NCBI GenBank assembly: GCA_016200895.1
Contig: JACQDX010000128.1
Span: 60,482-124,481 of the forward strand
Direction: 5' to 3'
DNA: 64,000 nucleotides
From: Burkholderiales bacterium
Lineage (GTDB): Bacteria > Pseudomonadota > Gammaproteobacteria > Burkholderiales > Burkholderiaceae_D
This document shows positions 44,678-53,801 of this stretch, piece by piece. The notes under the pieces are model-generated. The model did no database searches. It worked only from the letters and a program-made list of their open reading frames with translations, and had not been told where the DNA came from. The stretch's first letter is position 1. The number at the start of each line of letters is the position of its first letter. Both the position numbers and the translations under genes were made by a program.

Positions 44678-44920
44678 TTAACGGCGGTGAGTTTTTTTGT
44701 CAAAGGCGCGTTTGACGCGTTCTTTCTGGATTTTTTCAAAATGAGCATGGTCTTTGCGCTTGTCCAGACCCAGCATGCGTTCAAGAATTTCAAACCATAC
44801 AAAGGCTGCACTGGCACCACCTATGATCCACCACCAGGACATAGTGGCAAAAATCCACACATCTGCCAGCTTTAAAACCAGCATGATGAATAAAACGATG
44901 ATGATGAACATGAGCGACAT
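44678..44920 (-). CDS. Small Trp-rich membrane protein (TIGR04438-like)
   Basis: An 80-residue protein. Two hydrophobic helices (FIIIVLFIMLVLKLADVWIF and SWWWIIGGASAAFVWFEIL) are followed by a basic tail (GLDKRKDHAHFEKIQKERVKRAFDKKTHRR). The ATG at 44920 has an AAGGATG-like upstream context and gives the compact form; a longer open frame to 45184 would run through the divergent cytochrome gene. The Trp-rich two-helix pattern with a basic tail matches a small family found in Burkholderiales; its function is unknown. Confidence 0.72.
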   Translation of the reverse strand: MSLMFIIIVLFIMLVLKLADVWIFATMSWWWIIGGASAAFVWFEILERMLGLDKRKDHAHFEKIQKERVKRAFDKKTHRR

Positions 44921-45065
44921 CCTTTTTTTTGAAAAACTACCAAACTCACTGTTGCAGATCAATTGAGTTTCCTTAATTTTACTGCAGGTCAACCCCGGCA
45001 TGGGGATAAACGTTAAAATTGTCAAAAAGCGGTAGAATGAATGAGTTTTTAACCTGGAGAAAGCA

Positions 45066-45374
45066 ATGAAATACTCTTTATTGGTAGGTTCGGTGTTGGC
45101 AATGGTGGTTTCTGGCTCGGCAATGGCAAACGCTGATCTGGCGAAAGCAAAGAACTGCATGGCTTGCCACGCAGTGGACAACAAGGTTGTTGGGCCCGCT
45201 TATAAGGATGTAGCCAAGAAATATGCTGCTGATAAAACTGCCGAGGCCAAGCTGGTACAAAAAGTACTGAAAGGCAGCTCCGGTGTGTGGGGTGCTATCC
45301 CTATGCCTGCAAATGCACAGGTAAACGAGGCAGAAGCAAAAACTCTGGTTAAATGGATTTTGAGCTTGAAATGA
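45066..45374 (+). CDS. Cytochrome c class I (c551/c552-type)
   Basis: A 102-residue periplasmic cytochrome. A signal peptide (LVGSVLAMVVSGSAMA) is cleaved before ADLAKAK. The heme site is C31-M-A-C34-H35, and Met80 in GAIPMPANAQV is the axial ligand. It resembles electron carriers that feed terminal oxidases or denitrification enzymes. The RBS is GGAGAAAGCA directly before the ATG. A palindromic terminator follows, and it is a single-gene unit. Confidence 0.93.
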   Translation: MKYSLLVGSVLAMVVSGSAMANADLAKAKNCMACHAVDNKVVGPAYKDVAKKYAADKTAEAKLVQKVLKGSSGVWGAIPMPANAQVNEAEAKTLVKWILSLK

Positions 45375-45420
45375 GCTTTGGCTTGATGCAGATGTTTTGA
45401 TCTGCATCAAGTCTTCAGGC

Positions 45421-45455
45421 AATAAAAAACCTGGCAATTGCCAGGTTTTTTTATT
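45421..45455. terminator. Bidirectional terminator between cytochrome c and livK
   Basis: AAAAAACCTGGCA / TGCCAGGTTTTTT form a perfect palindrome around AT with A and T runs outside. It can stop both the rightward cytochrome gene and the leftward livK gene. Confidence 0.88.
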
Positions 45456-45548
45456 GCTCATAAGAACTGCTGAGAGCTTGCAGGACACCGCAGTTTAAAG
45501 TTGCAATGTCCTGCACACAGCAGTTATTACTCAATTATTACTCAGTTC

Positions 45549-46694
45549 TTACTTCACTACGCGCAGCAGTTCACGTTTGCCGCCTTTGTATGTGTACAAA
45601 GTCAGTGTGCCGTCTTTAATGTCGCCTTTGTCATCAAATGCGATATCGCCTGTTACGCCTTTGTAATGGATTTTCTTCAGTTCTGGCAGGTATTTTGCTG
45701 ATTCAGCAGAGCCAGCTTTTTTCATTGCTTCTACCATGACCATGACGGAATCATAAACATATGGTGCGTAAATTTGGACGTCTATACCGAATTTTTTCTT
45801 GTATGCAGCTTTCCAGTCATCATTGACTTTCTTCTGTGCGTCCAGAACACCGCCGGCTTCAGCGCAAACTACCTGGCCTTCGCCAATGCCGTTGTCAGCC
45901 AGTTTAACCAAGTCAGTTGTACAGATACCGTCACCGCCCATGAACTTGGCTGTGATGCCCAGTGCTTTCATCTGACGCAGCATAGGACCAGCAACTGCAT
46001 CCATACCACCGAAGAAGATTACGTCTGGGTTTTTAGCCTTGATTGTGGTCAGGATGGCGCTGAAATCTGTGGATTTGTCAGTTGTATGTTCTTGCACAAC
46101 AACTTCCGCACCTTTGCCTTTGGCACCTTTGATAAACTCAGCAGCTACACCTTCACCGTAGGCTGTTTTGTCATCAATAACAGCGACTTTTTTCGCTTTA
46201 TTGATTTGAACAGCAAAGCGGCCCAGTGTACCACCCAGTTGACCGTCGTTGGCCACTACACGGAACGCGCCTTTGAAGCCTTGTTGTGTGTATTTTGGGT
46301 TAGTTGCAGATGGGGAGATTTGAACGATGCCAGCGTCGTTGTAAATTTTGGATGCTGGGATAGTGGTACCAGAGTTCAAGTGACCGATAACGCCGTTTAC
46401 TTTCGCGTCAACCAGTTTCTGTGCTACGGTTGTGCCTTGTTTTGGATCGGCACCGTCATCTTCAGCCAGCAATTCGAATTTGGCTTTTTTGCCGCCGATC
46501 ATCACGCCTTTGGCGTTCAGTTCTTCGATCGCCATTTTGGCGCCGTTTTCATTGTCTTTACCCAAGTGGGCGATCGCGCCGGAGATAGGGCCAACGTGAC
46601 CAATTTTTACAACCAGATCTTGAGCTGCCGCAGCACCAGCGAAAGCGAAAGCAATTGCGCCAGCCAGTGGAATCATTTTAGTTTTGAACGACAT
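45549..46694 (-). CDS. livK: Branched-chain amino acid ABC transporter substrate-binding protein
   Basis: A 381-residue periplasmic binding protein (Leu/Ile/Val type). Signal peptide PLAGAIAFAFAGAAAA, then DLVVKIGHVGPISGAIAHLGKDNENGAKMAIEE, the lobe-1 hallmark, and VIGHLNSGTTIPASKIYNDAGI binding the amino acid backbone. Two ATGs lie close together; the one at 46694 has AGGAG seven bases upstream, whereas for the one at 46700 the AGGAG is only one base away, so 46694 is used. No permease or ATPase genes are adjacent, so partners must be elsewhere. It faces an Lrp regulator gene. Confidence 0.9.
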   Translation of the reverse strand: MSFKTKMIPLAGAIAFAFAGAAAAQDLVVKIGHVGPISGAIAHLGKDNENGAKMAIEELNAKGVMIGGKKAKFELLAEDDGADPKQGTTVAQKLVDAKVNGVIGHLNSGTTIPASKIYNDAGIVQISPSATNPKYTQQGFKGAFRVVANDGQLGGTLGRFAVQINKAKKVAVIDDKTAYGEGVAAEFIKGAKGKGAEVVVQEHTTDKSTDFSAILTTIKAKNPDVIFFGGMDAVAGPMLRQMKALGITAKFMGGDGICTTDLVKLADNGIGEGQVVCAEAGGVLDAQKKVNDDWKAAYKKKFGIDVQIYAPYVYDSVMVMVEAMKKAGSAESAKYLPELKKIHYKGVTGDIAFDDKGDIKDGTLTLYTYKGGKRELLRVVK

Positions 46695-46839
46695 GAACAT
46701 ACTCCTAAGGATTAAAAAGTAGGATAACAGTACTGCATCTCTGACTTATTCAGATAACTGAACAGCAAGAAGGTACAACAGAAAAAATATTTCGCAAAGC
46801 TATTTTGTGTGGTTTTTTCTCCAAACTGACGTTTTTTAT

Positions 46840-47352
46840 ATGCCCCAATATCGCACCCTTGACAAGCTTGATCGCAAGCTTTTGAACCTGCTCCAAAAAG
46901 ACAACCAAACCCCTACCAGGATACTGGCTGACAAGCTGCATATCTCCCAGCCCACCTGCCTGCGTCGCATACGCGAACTGCGTGAGGCTGGTGTGATCAG
47001 TGCCGAAGTGGCGATGGTCGACAGCTTTGCCCTTGGTTATGGCATGCTGGCTTTTCTGGAAGTGTCGCTGATCAATCAGTCTGACGAATTCATGCGAGAA
47101 TTTGAAGCGCGCATGAACAAGGAAGCTGAGGTCATGCAGTGCTATTTTGTGTCTGGAGAGTATGACTATTTTCTGGTTGTCCATATCATTGATATGGACG
47201 CCTACTACCAATTTGTGCGGCGCGCCATTTCTGGCTCTGGCAATGTAAGGCATTTCCATTCCCGTTTCCCCATGAAGCGTGCCAAATTTACGACACGCAT
47301 TGCGTTTGATGAAAAAGCTGAAGAGTTACCTGTGCGTATTAAAGGTAAATAA
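46840..47352 (+). CDS. Lrp/AsnC-family transcriptional regulator
   Basis: A 170-residue regulator. Helix-turn-helix at about 6-65 (LDKLDRKLLNLLQKDNQTPTRILADKLHISQPTCLRRIRELREAGVI). The RAM ligand-binding domain is at about 70-160 (AMVDSFALGYGMLAFLEVSL...CYFVSGEYDYFLVVHIIDMDAYYQFVRRAI). ATG 46840 is chosen as it begins directly before the family N-terminus; the frame start 11 codons earlier is weak. It lies between livK (divergent) and dadA (convergent). Control of one of these by leucine or alanine is plausible but unproved. Confidence 0.9.
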   Translation: MPQYRTLDKLDRKLLNLLQKDNQTPTRILADKLHISQPTCLRRIRELREAGVISAEVAMVDSFALGYGMLAFLEVSLINQSDEFMREFEARMNKEAEVMQCYFVSGEYDYFLVVHIIDMDAYYQFVRRAISGSGNVRHFHSRFPMKRAKFTTRIAFDEKAEELPVRIKGK

Positions 47353-47573
47353 AGGCAAATGATTTGACCTGTTTTGTCAGTTAACGTCGGATAAGTGCGA
47401 ACGGATGACAAAAAGAACGCAAGTTGTTGAAGATAGAAATTCAATCTGGCAACTTGCGTGAGGGGAAACTGGTTTCAATGCCATCCCGGGGATGGGAATG
47501 GCTTGCAGGGCAGCGCTGTGCCTGCCTGTTTGTCTGTTTGTTTGTGATCAGGTTTTGAGACTAAATTCTTGCT

Positions 47574-48878
47574 TCAGGCTGGCTGCAGGACGATTTTGCC
47601 AGCTTGGTGTTGCATGCCAGTAAACGCAAAATCCACATCTGGCTGCAAACCCGAAATGATATCTGCAATGGCGCGGCCAGAACCTGCACCCATGGTCCAG
47701 CCCAATGTGCCGTGACCAGTGTTGAGGAAAAGATTACTGATGCGGGATTTGCCTATGTAGGGGACGTTGGAAGGCGTTAGTGGTCGCAAACCTGTCCAGT
47801 ACACCGGATTATCATAGTCGCAGGCATGCGGGAACAACTCGCGAGTACGTCTGGTGATGGCTTCACAACGGGCGGTATTCAGTTCCCGGCCATAGCCATT
47901 GATTTCACAAGTACCAGCGACGCGCAAGCGGTTGCCAAGACGCGACACGACGAGTTTATAACCATCATCAGTCAGGGAGATTACTGGTGCCTGATCAGGG
48001 TTGGTAATTTGATAAGTAGCTGAATAACCTTTGCCCGGATAGATCATCAGGGAGATGCCTAAAGGTTTCAACAGACTCTGAGAATGGCTGCCCATGGCAA
48101 CCACAAAAGCATCGGCATGCAACGTTTTGTGCCGTCCGGTTGCATCAATGATTTCTACCCCGGTAATTTTGGCGCTGGCACCCGTACCTTCTGAAAAAAG
48201 CCGGGTCACTGTGGTATTGAACTGGAACTGCACGCCTGCTGCGGCTGCTTTATCGGCCAGACCCATCGTGAATTGATAGACGTCGCCTGATTCATCGGTT
48301 TCAGTATAATCACCACCGACGATTTTATCGCGTATGCCAGCCAGGGCTGGTTCTCGGCGTACCACTTCATCGGCATCAATAGAATCGCGCGGGCAACCCA
48401 GGTCACGCATGAGTTTTGCTGCTGGCAGTGAGCTATCAAACTCTTTTTGATCGGTGTAAAAATGCAGTATGCCCTTGCTCAGGTTGTCATACTGGATGCC
48501 GGTTTCTTCACGCAGGCTGCGCAAAGTCAGGCGGCTGTACTCAGAGATGGCGACGATCTGGCGGATGTTTTCTGCCGTGCGGCCAGGTGTGCATTCACGT
48601 AGGAAACACATGCCCCACAACCATTGCAGCCATTCCGCACGTGGCCGGAACAATAGTGGGGCATCTTCTTTCCCCAGCCATTTCAAGACCTTTAGCGGTG
48701 CCGAGGGATTGGCCCAGGGTTCAGCATGGGAGACCGAAATCTGACCACCATTGGCAAAGCTGGTTTCTTGCGCGGCACCGGGCTGACGATCAATAACGAT
48801 CACCTCATGCCCCTGCTTTTTTAAAAACCATGCGGAAGACGTGCCAACAATGCCGGAACCGAGAACGATGACTTTCAT
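47574..48878 (-). CDS. dadA: D-amino acid dehydrogenase small subunit
   Basis: A 434-residue FAD-dependent oxidoreductase. The FAD-binding loop VIVLGSGIVGTSSAWFLKKQGHEVIVIDRQ, the DadA hallmark ETSFANGGQISVSHAEPWANPSAPLKVLKWLGKEDAPL, and the C-terminal GLRPLTPSNVPYIG...NTGHGTLGWTMGAGSG are all present. It oxidises D-alanine and other D-amino acids to keto acids, giving electrons to the respiratory chain. No racemase gene is next to it. Its 155-bp upstream gap contains a long AT-rich inverted repeat. Confidence 0.94.
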   Translation of the reverse strand: MKVIVLGSGIVGTSSAWFLKKQGHEVIVIDRQPGAAQETSFANGGQISVSHAEPWANPSAPLKVLKWLGKEDAPLLFRPRAEWLQWLWGMCFLRECTPGRTAENIRQIVAISEYSRLTLRSLREETGIQYDNLSKGILHFYTDQKEFDSSLPAAKLMRDLGCPRDSIDADEVVRREPALAGIRDKIVGGDYTETDESGDVYQFTMGLADKAAAAGVQFQFNTTVTRLFSEGTGASAKITGVEIIDATGRHKTLHADAFVVAMGSHSQSLLKPLGISLMIYPGKGYSATYQITNPDQAPVISLTDDGYKLVVSRLGNRLRVAGTCEINGYGRELNTARCEAITRRTRELFPHACDYDNPVYWTGLRPLTPSNVPYIGKSRISNLFLNTGHGTLGWTMGAGSGRAIADIISGLQPDVDFAFTGMQHQAGKIVLQPA

Positions 48879-48966
48879 GGGGTAAATCTCCTGTGTTTCA
48901 TCTTGTATATGATGAGAGAGATTGTAGAAATACTTTGCTTTCTCAGGTAATCAGAAATGCGTTCAG

Positions 48967-49017
48967 TATTTTTATTTTTAAACGAGAATTTTCTTTTTGT
49001 GTTTAAAAATAAAAATA
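48967..49017. repeat. Perfect 17-bp AT-rich inverted repeat
   Basis: TATTTTTATTTTTAAAC (48967-48983) and its exact complement (49001-49017) flank a 17-base spacer. It lies between the end of the holC operon and dadA, and could be a weak terminator, a cruciform or a binding site. Composition is almost pure A/T, unlike the rest of the region. Confidence 0.75.
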
Positions 49018-49033
49018 TTATTAATTATTTTGA

Positions 49034-49435
49034 TTATTTAGGTGTCTTCGCCTTGGTGATTTCCTGGGTCACGGCACGGGTGATCACTTCTTCCAGGGTT
49101 TTATGCAAACCTGAGCGTATTTCCGTTGATAAATTTGCCACGGCAATTTGCAAAACATCGGCCAGATTGTCCCGGATCCTGTGTTCCAGGACGAAATCGA
49201 TGCGGGTCAGAACTTGACGCAAGACGTTTTCGCGCAGGTTTTGCTCCAGCGCCTGCCAGTCTTCTTCCGTTTTTCCCGGATAGTTATTGTCGGCCTTGTC
49301 ATTGATTGGTGTTACTGCATTGTCAGTACCCGGCTCGTCAGTTGCAGCGGCTATCTTGGCAGCAGGTGTGAGTAGTTCTTCCGGTTTGATGACCTCAGTC
49401 AACACAGGAATGCTGGCGTCTATTTGATTATTCAT
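49034..49435 (-). CDS. Hypothetical protein downstream of holC (DUF2486-like)
   Basis: A 133-residue soluble protein. The N-terminal 60 residues are disordered and acidic (KPEELLTPAAKIAAATDEPGTD...), and the C-terminal half is a helix (LEQNLRENVLRQVLTRIDFVLEHRIRDNLADVLQIAVANLSTEI). In Burkholderiales a protein of this type often follows holC. The start MNNQIDASIPVL at 49435 lies one base from the holC stop, so an operon is likely. Function unknown. Confidence 0.65.
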   Translation of the reverse strand: MNNQIDASIPVLTEVIKPEELLTPAAKIAAATDEPGTDNAVTPINDKADNNYPGKTEEDWQALEQNLRENVLRQVLTRIDFVLEHRIRDNLADVLQIAVANLSTEIRSGLHKTLEEVITRAVTQEITKAKTPK

Positions 49436-49436
49436 T

Positions 49437-49856
49437 TTATTTCGCCACAGAGTGGGTAAGGGTATGGCCTTGCTGCTGGTAGTGACGGTAGCGTTCGCGT
49501 CCGGCGAGTTTATCTGCATCATCTGCAGAGATGACTTCTATCATGCGCTGAAACTGCTGGAAATTGGCAGGCGTGGCGGCAGTCAGGTTGATCAGCAATT
49601 CATAATGCGGACAAGCCACATGTTCATCATGGCTGAGCACGATAGGGGTCATGGCCGACAAAGGATCGGTCAGCATAACGTGAGGTAAAAATTCAGCTTC
49701 AGTAAGCGTCCACAAGGCATCATTCAGCCGCTGCAGATATGCGCGGTCATTGTGGTACACAACCATTTTGCAGTTGGCTGCATGGGCCTTGCGTATCAGG
49801 CGGCAAGAGTAATTCAGCTTGTCCGCCACATTGCTATGAAAATCTATGCGTGTCAT
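49437..49856 (-). CDS. holC: DNA polymerase III subunit chi
   Basis: A 139-residue protein. The start MTRIDFHSNVADKLNYSCRLIRKAHAANCKMVVYHND matches the HolC fold, and LNDALWTLTEAEFLPHVMLTDPL and FQRMIEVISADDADKLAGRERYRHYQQQGH follow as in the family. Chi links the clamp loader to single-strand binding protein. It lies in the folD-prlC-glutaredoxin-holC-unknown operon, with the glutaredoxin gene 6 bp upstream. Confidence 0.92.
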   Translation of the reverse strand: MTRIDFHSNVADKLNYSCRLIRKAHAANCKMVVYHNDRAYLQRLNDALWTLTEAEFLPHVMLTDPLSAMTPIVLSHDEHVACPHYELLINLTAATPANFQQFQRMIEVISADDADKLAGRERYRHYQQQGHTLTHSVAK

Positions 49857-49862
49857 GCGAAC

Positions 49863-50474
49863 TCAAAATTTAAAACCATCATCTGGCTTCTTGGGCTGGG
49901 GCTGGGGAGTAGCAGCTTGCCTTGCCGCTTCCTGTACTTTGGGCACGGCGGGCGGCGGCGGCGGTGCTGCAGGTTCAGCTGCAGCATAGCGGTAATCTTT
50001 AGGCAGCTTGCTGGTGGCAGGGTAGCCAGCTTTGCTCAGAGCATCTTTCCAGTCATCCATACTATAGCCACGGAATTTGACATTAGCAATCACCAATAAT
50101 GGCAATTGCAAATCGCCACTGACCTGCTTCATTTTTTCCTGATCTGCTGCCGTGTTTACGGTTTTTTCGGTAAATGGTATGCCCAGGCTTTTAAGCAGGC
50201 CGCGGCCATCATTGCATGGTGAGCAGCCGTTGGCTGAATAAAGAGTGACCGGATTTTTTGCGACCACAATCGCCAGTTCAGGTGGCAGATTGCCGCCTTC
50301 CAAAGTATCGGGCAGTTTTTTCTTTTCTACCTTTTGATTGGCAGCAGGCGGTTGATCGCTATAGGTGACTTTACCGTCTGGCCCAACTGATTTATACATT
50401 TGTGCCTGCGCTGCCGCCACCATGAAAATGCTGGAAAGCATGCTACAAATCAGGACCTTTTTATTGAATGTCAT
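49863..50474 (-). CDS. Exported glutaredoxin-like protein with DUF4124 domain
   Basis: A 203-residue protein. A signal peptide (VLICSMLSSIFMVAAAQAQ) precedes a DUF4124 segment (MYKSVGPDGKVTYSDQPP), and a glutaredoxin fold with the active-site CSPC (SANGCSPCNDGRGLLKSLGIPF) at about 83-90. A proline-rich tail (AAEPAAPPPPPAVPKVQ) ends it. Exported Grx-like proteins probably act on periplasmic thiols. It lies 17 bp after prlC in the same operon. Confidence 0.82.
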   Translation of the reverse strand: MTFNKKVLICSMLSSIFMVAAAQAQMYKSVGPDGKVTYSDQPPAANQKVEKKKLPDTLEGGNLPPELAIVVAKNPVTLYSANGCSPCNDGRGLLKSLGIPFTEKTVNTAADQEKMKQVSGDLQLPLLVIANVKFRGYSMDDWKDALSKAGYPATSKLPKDYRYAAAEPAAPPPPPAVPKVQEAARQAATPQPQPKKPDDGFKF

Positions 50475-50491
50475 ATTTTTCTCCTAAAGAC

Positions 50492-52555
50492 TCAGGCACT
50501 CATGCCATTGTGACGCAATAAAGCATCGATAACCGGTTCGCGGCCACGGAATGCCTTGAATGAAGCCAGGGCAGGGCGTGAACCGCCAGCCTCCAGGACT
50601 TCAGTTTGAAATTTTTCGCCGACGGCACGCGACAATGTACTGCCTGCTTGCCCAGCATGCTCCTCAAAGGCGGCATAGGCATCGGCAGATAAAACTTCAG
50701 CCCACTTATAACTATAATAGCCTGCCGCATAGCCGCCAGAAAAAATATGACTGAAAGAATGCTGGAATCGATTGAATTCTGGTGGCTGCATGACTGACAC
50801 CTGAGCGCGCACAGCTTGCACAATGTCTTGTACGTTTTGTGTACCGTTTGGTTCAAAAGCGTCATGCAGACGCATATCAAATAGGGAGAATTCAACCTGA
50901 CGCAGTGTTTGCAAACCAGACTGGAAATTTTTTGCAGCGACCATCTTGTCATACAAGGCACGTGGCAGTGCTGCACCTGTATCAACATGAGCAGTCATGT
51001 GCTGCAACACATCCCATTCCCAGCAAAAATTTTCCATGAATTGTGACGGTAATTCAACCGCATCCCATTCCACGCCAGAAATACCGGAGACAGACAAGTC
51101 ATCGACCTTGGTCAGCAAATGGTGCAGGCCATGGCCAAATTCATGGAACAGGGTAATCACTTCGTCATGGCTGAACAAGGCAGGTTTTTTCACGCCATTC
51201 ATGGTGACTGGTGCGCTGAAATTACAGGTCAGGTAAGCGACAGGTGTTTGCACCCCCTGCGCAGTCAATCTGCGGCCCCGTGCATCATCCATCCAGGCCC
51301 CGCCCCGTTTGCCATTGCGTGCATACAGGTCAAGATAAAACTGACCTATCAGTACGCCATTTTTTTCAAGCCGGTAAAACTGCACATCCTTATGCCAGAC
51401 AGTTGCCTGATCGGGTTTGATGTCGACAGCAAACAAGGTCTGGATGACGCGGAACAGGCCATCAACAACCTTGTGCTCAGGGAAGTACTCTTTCACTTCC
51501 TGCTCAGAAAAAGCATAACGCTGCTGACGCAATTTTTCGGATGCATAGGCTGTATCCCAGGCTTGCATATCGCTGATGCCCAGTTCATCTGCCGCAAAGG
51601 CACGCAATTCTGCCAGGTCTTTTTCTGCGTAAGGGCGGGCGCGTTTTGCCAGATCTTCAAGGAATTGATTGACCTGCGCAGGTGAATCAGCCATCTTGCT
51701 GACGAGCGATACTTCTGCGAAATTCTGGTAACCCAGCAGCAAGGCCTCTTCCTTGCGCAGGCGCAGCAGCTCCGCCATGATGTCGCTATTATCCCATTCT
51801 GTTTTGCTGCCGAGCTCAGACGCCTTGGTGGCATTGGCGCGGTATATGGTTTCGCGGATCTGACGGTTTTCTGCGTATTGCAACAACGGGAAATACGAAG
51901 GGAAGTGCAGGGTAAATTTATAGCCGGTTTTGCCGTCAGTTTCTGCCGCTGTTTTAGCTGCCTGCAAGACATCTTCTGGCATGCCTTTCAGCTCTGCGAC
52001 ATCTTCTATGAACAGGCCATAATCATTGGTTGCATCCAGCAGGTTTTCAGAAAACCTGGTCGACAGGGCAGCCTGTTTTTCTTGTATCTCTGCGTAGCGC
52101 AGTTTCTTGTCCTCAGCCAGTTCTGCACCGCTCAACTGGAAGTCGCGGATGGCATTCTGAATAATGGTTTTTCTTGCTTGCGGCAGGCTGGCAAATTCTG
52201 GTGCTTGCTGCAAGGCTTTATAGCCAGCAAACAGGGCGAGGTTTTGCCCCAGCTCCGTCCAGAACTCAGTGATGGCTGGCTGGTTCTCATTGTAGGCAGC
52301 ACGCAACTCTGGCGTATCGATAACCGCATTCAAATGACCGACTATCCCCCAGGCGCGCCCCAGTTTTTCTGTGGCGTTTTCCAGTGGCTCTACAAACTTG
52401 TCCCAAGTAACCGGGCCAGTGTTTTTTTCTAGTTCAGCAATCACTGCGCGGTTTTCTTCCAGCAGGGCAGTAATGGCCGGTCCTATGTGCTGAGCCTGGA
52501 TGTCGGAAAAACGTGGTAAATCACTAAAGTCGAGCAGGGGATTGTCTTGGGTCAT
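50492..52555 (-). CDS. prlC: Oligopeptidase A (M3 family)
   Basis: A 687-residue cytosolic zinc peptidase. The motif HEFGHGLHHLL at 471-481 with E-containing GVEWDAVELPSQFMENFCWEW is the M3 zinc site, and FSHIFSGGYAAGYYSYKWAEVLSADAYAAF is the substrate-binding YGGY-like loop typical of OpdA. It degrades oligopeptides and signal peptide fragments. It starts one base after folD and precedes the glutaredoxin gene. Confidence 0.94.
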   Translation of the reverse strand: MTQDNPLLDFSDLPRFSDIQAQHIGPAITALLEENRAVIAELEKNTGPVTWDKFVEPLENATEKLGRAWGIVGHLNAVIDTPELRAAYNENQPAITEFWTELGQNLALFAGYKALQQAPEFASLPQARKTIIQNAIRDFQLSGAELAEDKKLRYAEIQEKQAALSTRFSENLLDATNDYGLFIEDVAELKGMPEDVLQAAKTAAETDGKTGYKFTLHFPSYFPLLQYAENRQIRETIYRANATKASELGSKTEWDNSDIMAELLRLRKEEALLLGYQNFAEVSLVSKMADSPAQVNQFLEDLAKRARPYAEKDLAELRAFAADELGISDMQAWDTAYASEKLRQQRYAFSEQEVKEYFPEHKVVDGLFRVIQTLFAVDIKPDQATVWHKDVQFYRLEKNGVLIGQFYLDLYARNGKRGGAWMDDARGRRLTAQGVQTPVAYLTCNFSAPVTMNGVKKPALFSHDEVITLFHEFGHGLHHLLTKVDDLSVSGISGVEWDAVELPSQFMENFCWEWDVLQHMTAHVDTGAALPRALYDKMVAAKNFQSGLQTLRQVEFSLFDMRLHDAFEPNGTQNVQDIVQAVRAQVSVMQPPEFNRFQHSFSHIFSGGYAAGYYSYKWAEVLSADAYAAFEEHAGQAGSTLSRAVGEKFQTEVLEAGGSRPALASFKAFRGREPVIDALLRHNGMSA

Positions 52556-52556
52556 A

Positions 52557-53402
52557 TTAGATTCTTTCAGCAGCTTCTATGGTATTGACCAGTAACATGG
52601 TGATCGTCATGGGACCGACACCGCCTGGTACTGGCGTAATATAGCCCGCGACTTCTTTACTTGGCAGATAATCAACGTCGCCGCAGAGCTTGCCTTCATC
52701 GTCGCGGTTCATGCCCACGTCAATGACAACTGCGCCAGGTTTGATCATGTCTGCCGTGACAATATTGCGCTTGCCTGTCGCCACTACCAGAATGTCGGCA
52801 TTGCGCGTATGTGCTGCCAGATCACGGGTCTTTGAATTGCAGATGGTGACAGTAGCGCCCGCTTGCAAGAGCAACATCGCTTGCGGCTTGCCAACGATGT
52901 TCGAGGCACCGACCACCACAGCATTGGCCCCACGTACCGGATAATCGATCGATTCCAGCATCTTCATGACGCCATAGGGTGTACATGGGCGGAACAGAGG
53001 TTGACCCGTCATCAACAGGCCAGCATTGCTGATATGAAAACCATCCACGTCTTTTTCAGCAGCGATGGCTTCGATGACCTTGTTGGCATTGATGTGGGCA
53101 GGCAAGGGCAGTTGCACCAGAATGCCGTTGATTTTTGCATCATTATTCAATCTTGCAATGTGCTCGAGCAAGGCTTGCTCTGTCAAATTTGCATCATATT
53201 TTTCCAAAACTGAATAAAAACCGCAGTCTTCACAAGCCTTGACCTTGTTGCGCACATACACCTGCGATGCTGGATTTTCACCGACCAGGATGACGGCCAG
53301 ACCTGGCTGTTTGCCTGCGGCGCTCAGTTTGGCAGCACGTTCTGTTACATCGGCACGGATTTGGAGGGAAAGCTGGGTTCCACTGATGATTTGAGCAGTC
53401 AT
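52557..53402 (-). CDS. folD: Methylenetetrahydrofolate dehydrogenase/cyclohydrolase
   Basis: A 281-residue bifunctional enzyme interconverting 5,10-methylene-THF and 10-formyl-THF with NADP. Motifs: [19 protein letters not shown] (catalytic lysine in the YVRNK stretch), [46 protein letters not shown] and the C-terminal [11 protein letters not shown]. The ATG at 53402 is the family start; a longer frame to 53516 adds 38 unsupported residues. It heads the leftward operon. Confidence 0.95.
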   Translation of the reverse strand: MTAQIISGTQLSLQIRADVTERAAKLSAAGKQPGLAVILVGENPASQVYVRNKVKACEDCGFYSVLEKYDANLTEQALLEHIARLNNDAKINGILVQLPLPAHINANKVIEAIAAEKDVDGFHISNAGLLMTGQPLFRPCTPYGVMKMLESIDYPVRGANAVVVGASNIVGKPQAMLLLQAGATVTICNSKTRDLAAHTRNADILVVATGKRNIVTADMIKPGAVVIDVGMNRDDEGKLCGDVDYLPSKEVAGYITPVPGGVGPMTITMLLVNTIEAAERI

Positions 53403-53801
53403 GGTTGTATCGGAGCAGTCGTTAGTGATAGGTAAACCAAGATTATAAGGGATGGCGGTGGATGGAACATGTCCATTGATCAAGCTCATGCTTTTCCCAT
53501 CAGTCACTGCCATCAATCACGGCCATTTAACATTGTTTTTCAAGTCGACAAATAATGCAATTAATTGCGTTATTAACAATCAATTTTTGCTATTGAATTA
53601 CCTTTGTGTAAGTCTTTTATTTCATTTGGTTATGGGATTGTATCGCTTTGTTGTTTTCTGTCCGCATTCTCCGCGTATTGATTGACTTCAAATTTCAAGA
53701 ATGGCTTCATACATATTGTGAAAATTAATTTTCAAAATATTTTTCATCGTGACTGGTTTAGCCGCGATGTAACACCAGAAATAAACCCCTAGGAGAGAGA
53801 T
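53403..53801. promoter_or_regulatory. Intergenic region folD / TonB receptor with palindromes
   Basis: About 400 bases with no gene, between divergent genes. Two strong dyads occur: a 24-bp one at 53551-53574 (half-site AATAAYGCAATT, a single mismatched pair) and a perfect 16-bp one TGAAAATTAATTTTCA at 53719-53734. The second lies about 68 bp before the receptor start. Operator function is likely for at least one, but no known consensus was matched. The receptor start has a strong RBS (AGGAGAGAG). Confidence 0.5.

Noticed and set aside
44921..45184. Long N-terminal extension of the small Trp-rich membrane protein
   Set aside because: It would run antisense through the cytochrome c promoter and coding start, while the short form has a family-like start.
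45774..46715. Rightward open frame of 313 codons opposite livK
   Set aside because: Phe/Cys-rich sequence opposite a clear binding protein with signal peptide and RBS.
47417..47459. 10-bp inverted repeat ACGCAAGTTG/CAACTTGCGT after the Lrp gene as a terminator
   Set aside because: The loop is 23 bases and no T run follows on either strand; it may be structural, but a terminator cannot be supported.
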